From: Centroberyx gerrardi
Lineage: Eukaryota > Chordata > Actinopteri > Beryciformes > Berycidae
Length of the DNA stretch: 64,000 nucleotides
Direction: 5' to 3'
NCBI RefSeq assembly: GCF_048128805.1
Contig: NC_136012.1
Location: 12,899,725 to 12,963,724, forward strand
Under the pieces are notes generated by a model, which searched no databases, was not told the DNA's origin, and saw only the letters and a list, made by a program, of their open reading frames with translations. Every line of letters begins with the position of its first letter. Within the stretch, counting starts at the first letter, position 1. Both the position numbers and the translations under genes were made by a program. Of the stretch, positions 11,285-25,080 are shown piece by piece.

Positions 11285-14200
11285 TCGTTTACTTGTATGG
11301 TAGTGCTTTCTTCCTTATACCATATAATAATTTGAAGTATCCCCTGTTACATTGGCCATATGAGTAAACTGGGATGGCCTCATTTATCATTATAGGCACC
11401 ATTCAAATCATTGCAAAGCATTTAAATGAGACAAACATGATCTGATGAGGGAAAACAGCTAAGAATACAGAGTCAGTTGTAGTCCTTTGGGTCCTGGTAA
11501 CCATGGCATAAATAAGCGTATAATGATAGGTACAGCATAGAAAACTTTATTTTCTGCTTTCTAAGACTGCTTGAATAAAACAAAATACAATTTTCGCTGC
11601 TATTCTTCACAAAACAGAAGCACCTGTTTTCTGCACCTGCTATTCCATTTATCCTTCAGTTTGTGCAAACAAATTATCATTTGCTAGTTCAAATAAGGTA
11701 CTTCTGATAGGCTGAGCTTTTCTGATTGAATACTTAACCAGACAAAAAATAAAATGTATACAATATTAATTTGACAGCCACAACTTCCATGCTCTTCTAA
11801 ATATTGTACTGCCCTCTAGGGGCTCAAGAAGACACTCAAAGTCATTGAAATGGTTGCAGCCTAAAACAATGAATAAGTATTAGCTTATTATTTATAATTA
11901 CTGGGCAAATGGCTGCTATACCTCTCATTGTTTAAAGTTGTGTAATGAAATAAATATTTTTCATGAGAGCAAGAGCCTACTTTTGGGGAAAGCAAATATC
12001 TTACATGGTCATTTTGATAGGCCTACAGCATTTAAGCAATGACTGTAAAATGAAGAAGAGTAGTGATAGTGGATATTTTGCTTCATTTGTGACTTAATCT
12101 CATTATAAACTACAAAATACATTTCACTTATCAAGACATGCCAATCCACATAAAGGTCTCTTTCATGTGAAAATATGAGTGGCTGAAATGTGCCCGGGGG
12201 AAGATAAATTAGGGCAAGGTACTGCTGTGTGCAGAGGGATAATAACCCTGCAAAGACGAGTATTTGGTTTGAGCCTGTGTCACTTTCAATGGCTTGTCCA
12301 CAAACCTACACACCGTTTAGGCACGATGTTACGAGGCAATTTTGTTCAGAAGTGTAACTTTCCCAATAAACATTTCAGCATTTGTTGAGATTTCGGAATG
12401 ACGTTCCTGGAAAAGATTCTTTCACAACTATTTCTCATTTGACAGATCTGATTCTTACATGCAACACATCCACCTGCCCTGCCTCAAAACTTGTTCATGT
12501 GTTAGTATTTTTAGCGTACTGGCGAGCCACACAGCAGGTTATACAGCAAGAGCTTGCATAACCCACAATCATCTATTTAATGTTATGGCACATACAGATT
12601 TTCTTACTTCACGCTCAGCTGGGACCCATATTGTCTTACATTATTCATGCTGAAGTTGCATGAAATTCAACCCCTTCCAAAAGATAGAAGCTAACCTGGG
12701 AGTACCACACAAACAGGAAATAAATTGAAGACAGGAGGCAAAGAAATTGGCTCTAATGGGAGGATGAGTGAGATGAATAAGAAACAAGCTTTACAGCACA
12801 CATGGGAAGAGATTCATTCCCAAGCAGGGGAAAGGAGACAAACACTGAGCCACGCTACTCCAACACAACGGATAAATCCACATGTATCCATTTGAATGTA
12901 TTTGTTAAGCAAACAAAAGCAGCTGATGGGGTAAACAAATAACTAAAAGCATGATACAATTGGATATATTATCCACAGTAGTGCACTGTGATATTAAGGC
13001 CACACAATCCACAAAGCATCACAGCATTTTGTGTGATGTAAACAGCAAAATCTCATATCACAGAAAAGGAGGAAAGATCAGTGGTACACATACTGTAGCT
13101 CTAAATCCCCACTGTTTGAATCCCACTCAGTCCCCCGTGGCTGCTTAGCAACCCCTCTCCAGCACACTACTCTGAATTAACAGGGTAAAGCGTGACCGCT
13201 GCCTCCTCAAAACCACCAGTCAAGGGTGCTCTGCCATCATCAACGCCTTCTCTCAGCTCTACGGGAATAAAAGCCTCAGGTTTATTTCGCCACGGCTCCA
13301 AAACATACAAAACAAACAAGCCGAAAAGCAAATGAAAAGTCTAAAACACAGGCCAGTGTTTGTGTTGGTGACTTCGTGTGATGTGAATGTGATGTGAGCA
13401 GCGGCTATATAGGTCCTTAAACTTGCATCTAAAAAATATAGTTCCATAAATTCTAAGTATAAAACCACAAATTAAAAAAAAAAACAATTTCAGGTGACCA
13501 TAAAATAGGGATAACTTAATTTCAAGTAAATGAAGATATTGCAAAGAATCTTCAGTCACATTCCTTACACAAACATGCTTTATATATAAAACTGCTTGTA
13601 TATTTCTATATTTTGAGATGATTTGTCAAGCCTTAAACTCAACCTCTTGCATCTGACTTCATCGAAATTGAATTATCCGCCCTACAGCTGGCCACTTTGT
13701 TTCAGTGTGGAATACATTGCTGGCTTTATGAAAGCTTCAATGAGCAGGTCTTGAGCTGGTTTACGAGCCCAAAACCTCTGCCCTCCTGCAGCCATACCCC
13801 AAATTAAACAGCGGCTCAGTAATAGGGTTCCACTAAGTGAGTTTTCCCCATAAAACAGCTGGGAAAAATGGCCAAGAACAAGCACTGCTCCCTGTTCTAC
13901 ACAACCCCAGGCCCTGGGGACCAGTCAGCTATGGACTCATCCCTGTTTCCCACTGTGCATCAACATACCGAACTGCATAATGTGTTCCACATTAAAGCTT
14001 GGCAGAGTATTGCAAAGGAAGAGCCGGTGATGTTTTGAGGTCACAAACAGTTCACAGTTATTGTGTTACCAAAATGGACTTTATTGATGCAGTTGAAGTT
14101 AACTTTGCACCAATACTTATTCTCACCAGAAACTGAGGATATGAATCACATCATTGTTCTTTTTAAGCAATTCCCATTAATTGTATATCCTCCAGAGTAG

Positions 14201-14430
14201 ATGGACCAAAATGCAGCTCTGATTTTGTAGTGTGTTGAGATCTGTCCTTGGAGCTGAAACGACAGTTCACTCGGTCAAATCGATTTGGGTGACAATGTAT
14301 CAATTCTCAACTTCAGTCACAGTGTTGTGGGTGAAAGGAGAAACTGCCATGGTTCAATTAGGCATGGCTACAGAGAATGCAGCAAAAGAGTCTAATTGTC
14401 AATTAATAATTGATTTTTGGAGCAGAAGTT

Positions 14431-14610
14431 ATGGGCGGCAGGGTCATTAGAGAGAGAGACCGTCCTGTGACTGGGAAATCCCCGGTTCAATTCCCACAAC
14501 AGCCAGGTGTGCTGTCGAAGTGTCTTTGAGCAAGACAGCGGACCCCCTGCTCCTCTCTCGCTGTAAATCGCTCTGGATGAGCGCGTCAGCTAAAAGCACT
14601 AAATGCAAAA
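14431..14610 (+). mobile_element. tRNA-derived SINE, degenerate copy
   Basis: A tRNA-like head carries a B-box-like GGTTCAATTCC at 14484-14494. A body with GTGTCTTTGAGCAAGACAG follows, and then the tail ATCGCTCTGGATGAGCGCG...CAGCTAAAAGCACTAAATGC, the widespread fish SINE architecture. The A box is decayed, so it is not a functional tRNA gene. Boundaries are approximate and no clear target-site duplication was found. Confidence 0.75.
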
Positions 14611-15497
14611 GCCTCTGAAGAAGGGATTAAAATCCGCAACGCTGGATGTATAAAATTCATTGCCACATAGACTTGAATCCTCTCAGCCAGCGGCACGTCG
14701 CCCTTCTCGGCGGGATCAGAATTTCATGAAAAATGACACAGAAGAAACCACATCAATGGGCCCGTTCTACGTCGATCGTTTGCAAATGTCATTTTCCTTT
14801 AAGATGATGTAAGACATTACTTCATGGGACGATTTTTTCTCTCTCACAGCTTGGAGCAACATCTTAAACCTTCTGCCGGCCCAACCATTACCGCACTCAG
14901 CAGTTTGGAGAGATGGGTGCGCACAGGGGTCCCAATTCCATCCCCTCTCTAAGCAATCTCGGAGCATGGGCAATTTCAGCATCCCAGCTGTCAGGAGCGA
15001 CGCTTATTAGCACATTGATGGGCTGCACGCACATTCTACAAATTATCTTGGACTGATGGACCTAATTGTACCAGACGCCTGACGCAAGAGGGTGAAGCTT
15101 TTCTTCAGGAAAAAAAATTACTTGTGCAAAAAAATATTTGTACTTTTTCTACGGTGGGAAATTGCACTGTGCAAAGTGAGGATTATATTGCTATGAAGTC
15201 ACAGTAATGACCCATCGCAGTGGATGTCTGTAACATGATGCGCTCACTGGTTATGATGATCGATTCCATTCAAAAAGGACGCACCGTGGGCAGGCACATT
15301 TACGCATGGGGTTAAAGGATATAGGCGCACCTTGGGATTGCTTGTCATGAGAGATTGTCGGCGAGAATTGCAGCTTGAATCAAAGCTATGCTTTGGGTGT
15401 GAGTGCACCAACACCATGCAGCTACATCCCACACCCTGAACTTCTGGGACATTTGCGCTCTGCGATCGAGACTCTGATTTCCTGCAAGAACTGAAAA

Positions 15498-16320
15498 ATG
15501 GCACTGAGCGAAAACTGCAAAACCCAACCTGCAAAAGAGCAAGGCTCAGTCCAAAACCCTCCGTCGGATGTCATTGAGCTTAACGTGGGCGGACAGGTGT
15601 ACTACACTCGTCATGCTACCTTGACAAGCTTTCCAAATTCATTACTTGGGAGACTGTTCTCTAACAAGAAGGGATCCTCAAATGACTTGTCCCGGGACCT
15701 TAGAGGACGCTATTTTATTGACAGAGATGGCTTTCTGTTTCGCTATGTATTGGATTACCTTAGAGACAAGCAAGTTGTCCTTCCCGACCACTTCCCCGAG
15801 AGAGGAAGGTTGAAAAGGGAGGCGGAATACTTCCAGCTGCCCGAATTGGCCAAACTTTTATCATCCGAGGAATCCAAACTATTTCCAGATGACTTCTACT
15901 ACAGTGATTTCGACGATGCGTCGCAGGGCAGCGAGCAGAGGTTTTATTCCTCTTACTCCCTGGACCGGAGGTATGGCTACATCACGGTCGGATTCAAAGG
16001 CACTTGCGCCACGGGGGGCAGAGAAAGTCAGATTGATGTCAAAGCCAAAAAGGTGCCGAGGATCTTCATCAGCAGCAGGATTGGCTTGGCGAAAGAGGTG
16101 TTTGGAGACGCCCTGAATGAGAGCCGGGACTCGGACAGGCCACCGGACCGGTACACCTGCAGGTTTTACCTCAAGTTCAGACACCTGGAAAGAGCCTTTG
16201 ACATGCTGTCAGAGTGCGGCTTTCACATTGTCGCCTGCAATTCGTCCCTGACCGCGTCCTCCATCGGTCATTACGCGGACGACCGGGTCTGGTCCAATTA
16301 CGCACAGTACATCTTCTACC
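15498..16320 (+). CDS. kctd16: kctd16 coding exon 1 (T1/BTB and H1 domains)
   Basis: The exon encodes residues 1-274 plus the first base of Arg275. Its donor is TTCTACC followed by GTAAGT at 16321, so reading on to the TGA at 16326 is intronic. A pyrimidine-rich stretch ending CTGCAAG near 15490 could be a 5'-UTR acceptor, so the transcript may begin in a distant non-coding exon. Confidence 0.95.
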
Positions 16321-19300
16321 GTAAGTGAAGATTTAGGCTATTCTTACACAATACAATCTTCAGTGATGTAGCGGTGAATTAAAATGTGGATAAACTGACC
16401 TCCAGTCGGTGATCATCATAAGGTCACCAATAGCCTAGACAAAAACAACAATCAATATAAATGAAACAGGGGAAATATGTTTTTTATCTCCTCAAATAAC
16501 CCTATCCACATATAACTTAGCCTGCATCATTTTCGTCAGAAAGATTCATTTCCTCCGGGAAAGATGGATAGTCCATCCCGCAAATAAACATGTGGGTGAA
16601 TTAGATTTAGGTTTCCCTGGCAATTCAATGAAAAGCAGACTTAGTTGTTTGTACAGGCCTAACGGTCCAAATTTAAAGGTGATCTGGAGAAGCTGGTGCA
16701 GGTTATCTCACACCACCAGGAGGCATGGTTGGGTTAGCTCTTGCCCTTCTTGAATCCCTTACAATGGCTGACTTTTAACCTCCTGTTTTGCGTCCGACAT
16801 TAGAGGCAAACTTGCCCTCGGGAGTCAGAGGAGGTGAGTCACTGTGCTGCTACAGTTCTGCAAACCTCTGCTGCACATGCATCATGCGTATATGGGTTAT
16901 TGCTTGGATTCTGCCAGCCGAAGGGAACATATGTTATGAATAATATACTAGCACTGGGCAGCAACATTTCACATTCAGTGCTGCCGCATTCACTTAAATC
17001 ACTTGTGCAGTTTACTTAAAGAAAGACAAAGTTTGGTCATCAGCAACTGCCTTAATTAGCCGCTAATTTGGTTCATTCTTTTCTTCGAGGAGGGAGGAGT
17101 TAGGCCATATGGCCAATTAAAAAGCACTTTGTTCATTATTCCAAATGGCTCCCTTTGGAAACCTGAAGAAAACCCAGTTGGTGGGTCAAGGTTGGAGGTG
17201 TGGGGGCTGGGCAGAGGAAGACAAGACATATGGTTTGCTAATGATTTGCCCATAGTGTCGTTAATATAATTACAACAGAGGGGTCTGCTTTGACCCCACT
17301 AACGTCCAGCCAGGTAGGATTTTTACTGAGTCATTCAACTTTTTGGAGCACAGCATACGGCATGGGTGTTCACCACCCAGCCCCATCAACAGACACTGCC
17401 CCAGGACAGGAGGAAGAGGAGGAGGAGGAGGGGGGCTGGAGTCGGACGGGGCCTATAGGGAAGAGACAGAGGAGAGTGCAGGGAGAGGAGGGGGTTGCAG
17501 GAAAAGAGAGAAAGAGTAAGAAGAACACAGAAGGGAAAGGAACAGGCAGAGGGGACTCGAGGAGGCAAGTTGAAAGGAAGCGAGGGACGGAGAGGCGAGC
17601 AGATGGAGGAAAGAGAGGCTGAGCGGGAAAGATGAGGGAGTAAAAGTTGCATGAGACCTGGCCACGGGGAGAAAGAACTCAGGCAGAAAAGAGAGAGGGA
17701 GAGAGGGAGCGAGAGCAAAAATAGATAAAGAGAGGGAAAGTTCAGTGGGTTTGAGGGAGGGAGAGGGAAGGCTCAGCAGTAAGACAGCAGCGAGAGAGAG
17801 AGAGGGAGAGAGAGAGATGGGACCAAGAGAGAGCAGACAAGGTGAGGGTGAAAGGATGCAGACAAATAGAGCGTTAGGAGATAGAGGGCTAGTCAGAATG
17901 ATGGATAGACACATCAAAGGCAGACAGGAGTCCTTGCTCCACTGCAACACAGTGGCCCGCATCCACTTTTAAAGCTAATACTGTAACCTGATTCTGAATG
18001 TGGGACACAGGCTGGCCTAGGGCAGGTAGTCTTAAACTAAGGATGAATGTAGACAAGTGCACCTTTGGGGGTGCTCAAAACAGATGTGTTTTATTGTTAT
18101 TTGTTATTTTCAGCATAGCTCTTCAGCTGCGTCTCCCACTCCCACTAAATCACGGGCTCACACGGGGTGAAAATGGGAACGGGGAAGTTGGGTTTGCTCA
18201 GAGTGTAAAAAGAGCAATCCAGCGCAGTAAACAAATTGAGAGACATTCTTCCGGGCTGTCAGTTCCTTAGCGTCATCCGTGCGGCCCTTCTTGTTAAATG
18301 CGTGAGTTGTTTTCCACAGGCTCCGCTGACTCCCTTCAGCATCAGACTGGACTATAGTTTCCAAAAGGCCCACAGCAGACAGTCATCAATTCACTGCGTG
18401 GCATCAGTAACTGACTATATTTCATCTGTATTAATAGTCAGGGGGCTCGCTCCATCATAAAGTAAAGACACTGTACTCTCAATTATTGTCATCTAGTCCT
18501 GCCAAGTAGGATATATCCTGTTGGTTCCTCCCTCTTCTCAGAGAAAAACGTATGATACTTTCAACAAAAGCTCTTCAAGAGGCTACAGTGTCGAAGCATT
18601 CATCACGATTAAGTGCCTTTACACCTGATGGTCATGACGAATAATTCACATTTAACTGGATATGATTTAGTCACCCTTTGAGTAAACAGCTGAGCATAAG
18701 AGGAACACATCAAAACCCATTGCCAGCATACACTGGAGTGAATGGGATTGAGACTAGTTAGTACGGTTAGAAGCCAGGGAATCAGCTGGGATTTAGATGC
18801 TGTTCTCTCTGCTGGATGAAGCCTCAGCTGAGACACTGGTCTCAGGAGACAAGTGTGGCATTTGCTGTGGGATAGGTGAGCCGATCAGCTCATTTGTCGA
18901 GCAGAAATGTAGGTCGTCTATTATGATAGGGACACTTAGGTTTTAGATTGGCAATGACAACATTATTGCCCCGGTGATAAATTACTCTAACCCTTCCATT
19001 TGCATTTGGGACCAGACTCCACATTGCTAATTATCTCTGGAGGAAGGGAGGAACGTTGCCGAATTAAAAAGCAATCTGAGCCCTCTAAATATTTCCTTGT
19101 CTCCAGTCACTCTCACTGGAGTTGCAACTTATTATCAAAGACAAATGCAAGCCCGTTTTAAATGGCACTGGAACTGAAACCTAATTGACTGGATAATTAA
19201 AAATATTACCCTTTGGCCAAGTGCTATCAGAGCCTAAAGCCTTTAAAGAATATCATGTTTATCAGGAAAAGAGGAAAACTTTCTTTCAGTCAGCATATTG

Positions 19301-22300
19301 TGGGAAATTCAGGGCTGAAGATTAGCTGTTACGATTCTTGGATAAATAACCTCATAACATGCTGTGACATTATTGCTTCCACGTCAGTGTGGCAGAGAAC
19401 ATCATCACTGTACAGCAGGACTGGTAACATCAGAGACAATTTCATTTTCTCCACTCTGAAAGAGCTGTGCAGGAGTGTCTGTCAAAATGGGACGCACATA
19501 CAGATGGAGAATGATTACACTTGCCAGGTGTACTCCGTTAATATAAATGTGCAGTCTTCATTTGGCCTGTGAATGAGATGATTTGTGGTCATAATGGATC
19601 CTGAACAATGGCCACAAGGCGACAGGGAGAGAGGGAGGAAAGTAATCAATTGCTTGGGTGTAATGGAGGCCGAGATTGGGCCGTCCCAGGGCTCCCGGAG
19701 AGCCTAGCTGGAGCCTGGATGGATCGGCAGTGCTTGCAAGAGATGGATGACGCTCCCATGAATAACTCACATAAGTCTAAAGATCACCTGGGCAGAAGTA
19801 AGGCACAGGCATGTGCTTGTGCCATTTTTCTCACAATGGTTGCTGAACCTTGTGCACTACATCAGTTCAAGTAGACAAGCTGGCTCACCTTGGGAGTGTT
19901 TTTGAGTTTATTGAAAATCTGCAGGTGCAAAAGGGATAGGTTCCATTTACATGATCAATTATCATTATTATTGTAAGCATCAAGTACTGAATTTTTAAGT
20001 CCCTCTTTGAAAGAACCTGGAGATAAGCTTCAAACCCAGTTAATAGCATTTCAGCCATAATTTGAATACTGTCAGTTGTCATTTTTATCATCTGGTTCTG
20101 CCATTGTGGCATTTGATTTCTGCGGGGGAACAGGTGCAATAGCCTTACCAACTCACATCTAATACCCTAATGATCCCTCTGGAGACAGTTAAGGCCACTC
20201 AGATAGCCCGGCTTCTCACATGTGGGCAGGGTGTGTGTATGTGAGAGCCAGGGGATCCCCTGTGTTGGTATGCAGGGGGGGGGGGGGGAGCTGTGAATCT
20301 TGGAGGAGGAGAGGACGGCATCCTCCCTCTCCATAAAGGAAGTAAAGCGTAAAGCCAGCTAGCAAAAATCCATCGACCCTGAATCTCATCAATGCCAATT
20401 AGCAGCTGCAGTGGCTGACATTTTGGCTCCTGGCTGTTCTTTACACTGCTTGACCTCTACCTCAGCTTCATCAGCTGTATTTTATAAGGCGGCGATTATT
20501 TGCATCATCGATCGCTTCCAAGCCTCTGAATGATGTCTTTGTAAGAGAGTGATTGCATTGACACGTCTGTTTCTGAGGGCGCAAGGCAGCCGATGTAAAG
20601 AGCAAATGACGGCTCGTCTACATCTGTGATTCAGACCGTGAAGTTTTTCCTGAACAGCTGATGTATTTTATGTCAGCGCTGGAAAAACGAAAGCGGAGAT
20701 GTTTGGAGATTGTGCTTGGAGTTTTGCATGTACTTTTCCTAGGTCTCACGCTTGCTTTGAATATCTTCTACTCTGCACTTGACAGGATGAGGATCACGCC
20801 GTGCCCCTCCTCTTTCCTCCGGCCTCTCGGGGCATTATTTAGGTGATGACAAGAGCTCTCCGAATGCTCGGGACACCTTCTCACTTTCTCTCTGTCTCAT
20901 CTTGCTTCATCAGTGCTTGTGGAGGGGAGGGGTGCAGTGGTGGTGGTGGTGGTGGTGGGGGGTGGGGGTGGGGGTGGGGGGGTAGCGGGGGTGGTCAGGC
21001 CTGCAGGGAGGGGATGATATAGACATTTCAATCTGTCTGCCTCGCTTGTTCATCTCCCTGTCAGGGGAGACGCGCAGCCAGTCACCCCTCTGACTCTGGG
21101 AGGGGACAGCACCCGCCTGTCATGATCAATCAGCCAATGAAGTTGTGACTTTCTTCATGGACAGCAGATCATTTGTGCCGGGGCAGTGCTGAGTCTATGA
21201 GAGGGAGCGAGAGATGCGCTGTGTCCTTGGATTAGTGCAAGTCCTTATTAAGGTAAAGCTGGGTGGGACTCCTGGGCTACCCCGACTCTGTCCCATCAGC
21301 TCTTTCTCATTAACTGATGAGGGTTGCTTCAGAAGAAGGGGCTGGGTGGGTGGAGGTAATTTGGATTCAGAAATTCAAATATATGCAGATATTATGGACA
21401 TTATTATACCTGGCAAGATGATGGCCGTAGCCATCGGTTAGGATGGGTCACGACCTGCTGAAACGATACTTAGGCCCATCTCGGTGTGCTGGGTTTCCCT
21501 TTCCCTGCAAGGACAGTCACTGCCTTTGCAAGACAAGCCTTTTTTTCTGCTGCAAGGACACTCTGCCCTAATTTGTGAACTAACAAGCATGTAAACTACG
21601 CTCGTCCTGAGGCAGTGGCAGAGTAAAAATCATTTGAGTAACCGGAGATGGGAGCTGCAGAATATAAGACTGTGTCTTAGATCACAGTATCTCTGCTCAT
21701 ATGAGCTTGACTCCCTGCTTGGCTGCATCAATATGCATACATTAGCTGCCAGACAAAATAACCCCAATACACAAAAATGTTTTATCAAACTAACAGTCAG
21801 GGCTGGTCCTGTATATTTATTTCTCTTTTGGTTTGTTTGTTTCGTGACCAAAGGTTTGTCAGGAAATTACGCCAGAAAATATGATTGTCTTGCAGTAAAA
21901 CGATGCATAAAATGAAATAGTTTTGTAGCATTCGAAAATAAATCAGATTTTAAACTGGATTATTCGCGCCACTCAGCAACACAGGCTTTTGTTGTGTTAG
22001 GACAAATAACAGACAATAATGTGATTTCAAGAAAGCGAGCCGACCAACAAACACGTTTATTTCAGAAATCCAAAAGTTCAGCAGGATTTTCTCTGAATCA
22101 AACCGCTTAGGTCTAAAATGTTGCTTTGTGCTCAAAATGTATTTTCATCTGTTTATTGAGGGCATGGTTCACATTACCAGTGAGATTCAAATTTGAAAAA
22201 AATTGTTAGGTTTGGGTTGTTCAAGTCCAAGTATGAAATGGATTGCTTGACTGCTGTTACGGCCTCCTGCATGCACAATACCTACAAGAAGTTATTCAGA

Positions 22301-23126
22301 TCTTAATGGGATGCTTCTTCCTCAGTCTACATTTCTTTGTGCCCCCGTTTTTTGTTGTTTCTCACCTTTAAGTGTGTGATTGTGCTCACCCTCTCTCAGA
22401 TTACATGATTGAAGCACAAGATTGCTGTGCTGTTAAAGCACTAATCATCAGAAACCCTGATGAGTCAGATTAGAGGCAGGGAAAAAAACAAACACACTGA
22501 TGTCCGGCAATAAATCCACTGACATTTGCATGCCAGTGTGTGTCACAGAGACTGCCTTCAATCCCAATCACGTCCTACTTTCCTGCCATTTAGTATGGGT
22601 AATATTATTTTCTGGGTAAGAATATTTCGTTTTATTCTAGTGCAATATCTACGCACTCAGATTTCCATCAGATTACAACCTCCTTCAGCCATGAAAGTAA
22701 AAATTCCCGCTGTCATGAGAGATGTGGAGGAGTTTGAGGACACCCCAGTGACATGCCGGTGTCTGTGTTCTTCCCCGGTGCCGAGCTCGCCTTCCTCTCT
22801 CTGTGTTATTTATGAGATCTGCAGCTACAGCCTGAGTCTGGTCTGAGGAGAGGAGCAGCCCTAGTCTCTTAATGGGGTTGGAATATGATCTGTTGGACAG
22901 GCTATATAGATCTGAGAAAAACACATTGCAATCAATGACTTCCCTGAAAAGATACTGTAGTGTATTATACACACCCACTTGTTTAAATGTACCCGGGTAT
23001 GACTGTACAATTTCCTGGCAAGGCTCTTAATAGATTCCTGTCTTGGCTGTTGGCTGTGAAGGGGGCGTCAAAGCTTGCCACCATATCCAAAAACACAATA
23101 CATGACTTGGTTCTTTAAAAGTCATG

Positions 23127-23177
<51 letters not shown>

Positions 23178-24730
23178 GTTAGAGACACACAGATTTACTT
23201 TTGCAACAGCCTGTATCTGCCATTTCCGTGTTGAGGCTCCATTTAGACAAAGTCAAATTGTTGGACAAAACAAGATGAAAGCCCAGGTGCTTCTCAGCCT
23301 GTGAGTGGCTATATTACAATTCATATTCCTGCATGGCCTGAAAATTTTATGATGCTATTATTGGGTGTTGGCTAGTTTCCTAAACGGGCCGCCCCTCTGG
23401 ACTACAGCATCCATCCATTTAGAAACAATGCTCAGCCTCCGTCCTCTTGATCCTCCTCAGCAAAGCGCCTGCATCCATTTGTCTGCTGCTAGTAGGCTGC
23501 TGGATTCAGCTAGATTCATTTTCTGTGGGGGGAAATTGGTGTGCTGATTGGCCTCTTTACTCATGGATTAGCCATTAAAAAGCTGTTAGTGACTCTCTCA
23601 CTATCAGCCCAATGCAATCATAGCACTAGCGATAAGGTCATTATTACAGTGAGTACAGAGAGGTTAAAATCCCTCTTGAACTCTGTTCAATATAAATTGG
23701 TGCATCCACTGGAAGGAGGTAATGGCCAAATTATTGCTCCCACTGAGATATCATTACTATTGAGTCTGTATCATCACATTGGAAAAGCTATTAGGAGGTT
23801 TTCATAGCCTGTACATGAGTTTATTTCTTATGCACTGTTGTTTTATATTACAGTGAGAAGAGTGGTTTTCTACTCTGCACATTTCTACCTTTTAGTGGAT
23901 CTTAATGAGACCTAGTTTATGGTTATTTTGGTTTGGAATGAAAGATAGCCACAGAGCTCTTAAAAATATGTTTCTGTTCTTCAAGTTATACTGAATTTGA
24001 ACCTTGGGAAATATTTTTTGCCTGCTGAAATATAACATTTTTGTGCAAATAACTGTTGAAGACCTTGATGCAGAATCACAGTTCCTTACAGAGTCTGCCT
24101 GTCTTTACAGGCTTGTAAAAGACAGTGGGCAGTAATGCTCTCTCTCTCTCTCAGTATTTCCGGTTCATAATTAGCAGTGTAGGAGGGAGCGAGATGAGAC
24201 AAGAAGTGGGAAGGGGAGGAAGAACTCTATTATGATTACTGAATCTGCTGGTATCGGGTTCACTGCTCATGTCCAATCTGCATGACAGGAGGTCAGGACA
24301 CCAGCAGGGCCTGCAGGTCCCTCTATTCACTCCACTATTCACTGACCCCATTCTGTTGCCAGTCCAGATGAATTATGCGTTGTGTTTACCAGCTTTTTTC
24401 TACCTTGTTGCCTCCCCGAGGGTAGAAGCACCTTCGCGACTTATTTGACTGAGAGAGTCGAAAACAGAGAATAATACATCAGCTTCTTATTGCGTGGCAG
24501 CCAGGTTATAGCTCTAATAAGAAATAGTGAAGGCAAAGCAGATTGCTTTGGCTCGGAGACAAGCTTTGCCTTGGGAAGTGGGAAAGGTCTTAGGGAGCCG
24601 CACTGAGCTGCACTGAGCTCTGGGGCGCTCCTTATCTGAGGAGGCAATATGCACAGCCCACCAGCTCTTTGAGATTCAGCAATTAAATGTTAAAGGCAAT
24701 AACCTACATGCTCTTATGTCCATGCACCCT

Positions 24731-24767
<37 letters not shown>

Positions 24768-24996
24768 ATGCACTCAGCTGATATTCCTTAAAAGATATTT
24801 GGATGACATTGAAATAGCTGTAGACATTTGTCAGCATTTGCTTGATCAGTGCAAACTGTTCCCTTTGATTACTGTTGGAATCTGTCACTGTACAGATGGA
24901 ACATTAGCTTACATTGCCTTTCTGCATGAAGGGGGTTCTTGCTACAGCTGTACATTTACTGTACATCTACTGTAATTTGTGATCAAGACAACTCAC

Positions 24997-25080
<84 letters not shown>

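Larger units (their letters stand above)
10160..15400. other. Intergenic spacer between divergent nr3c1 and kctd16
   Basis: There is no convincing gene on either strand. The AT-rich spacer contains a reverse-oriented SINE tail near 11241-11284 and a fuller tRNA-derived SINE at 14431-14610. The remaining short open frames lack family features. The divergent arrangement means regulatory elements of either gene could lie here, but none can be recognised by eye. Confidence 0.7.

Noticed and set aside
14470..14500. Possible tRNA gene (B-box-like GGTTCAATTCC)
   Set aside because: No matching acceptor stem or intact A box; the flanking body and tail identify a SINE.
17453..17962. 169-codon minus-strand Leu/Ser/Pro-rich frame suggestive of membrane segments
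   Set aside because: It is the complement of the purine-rich tract; the hydrophobic look comes from CTC/TCC codons.
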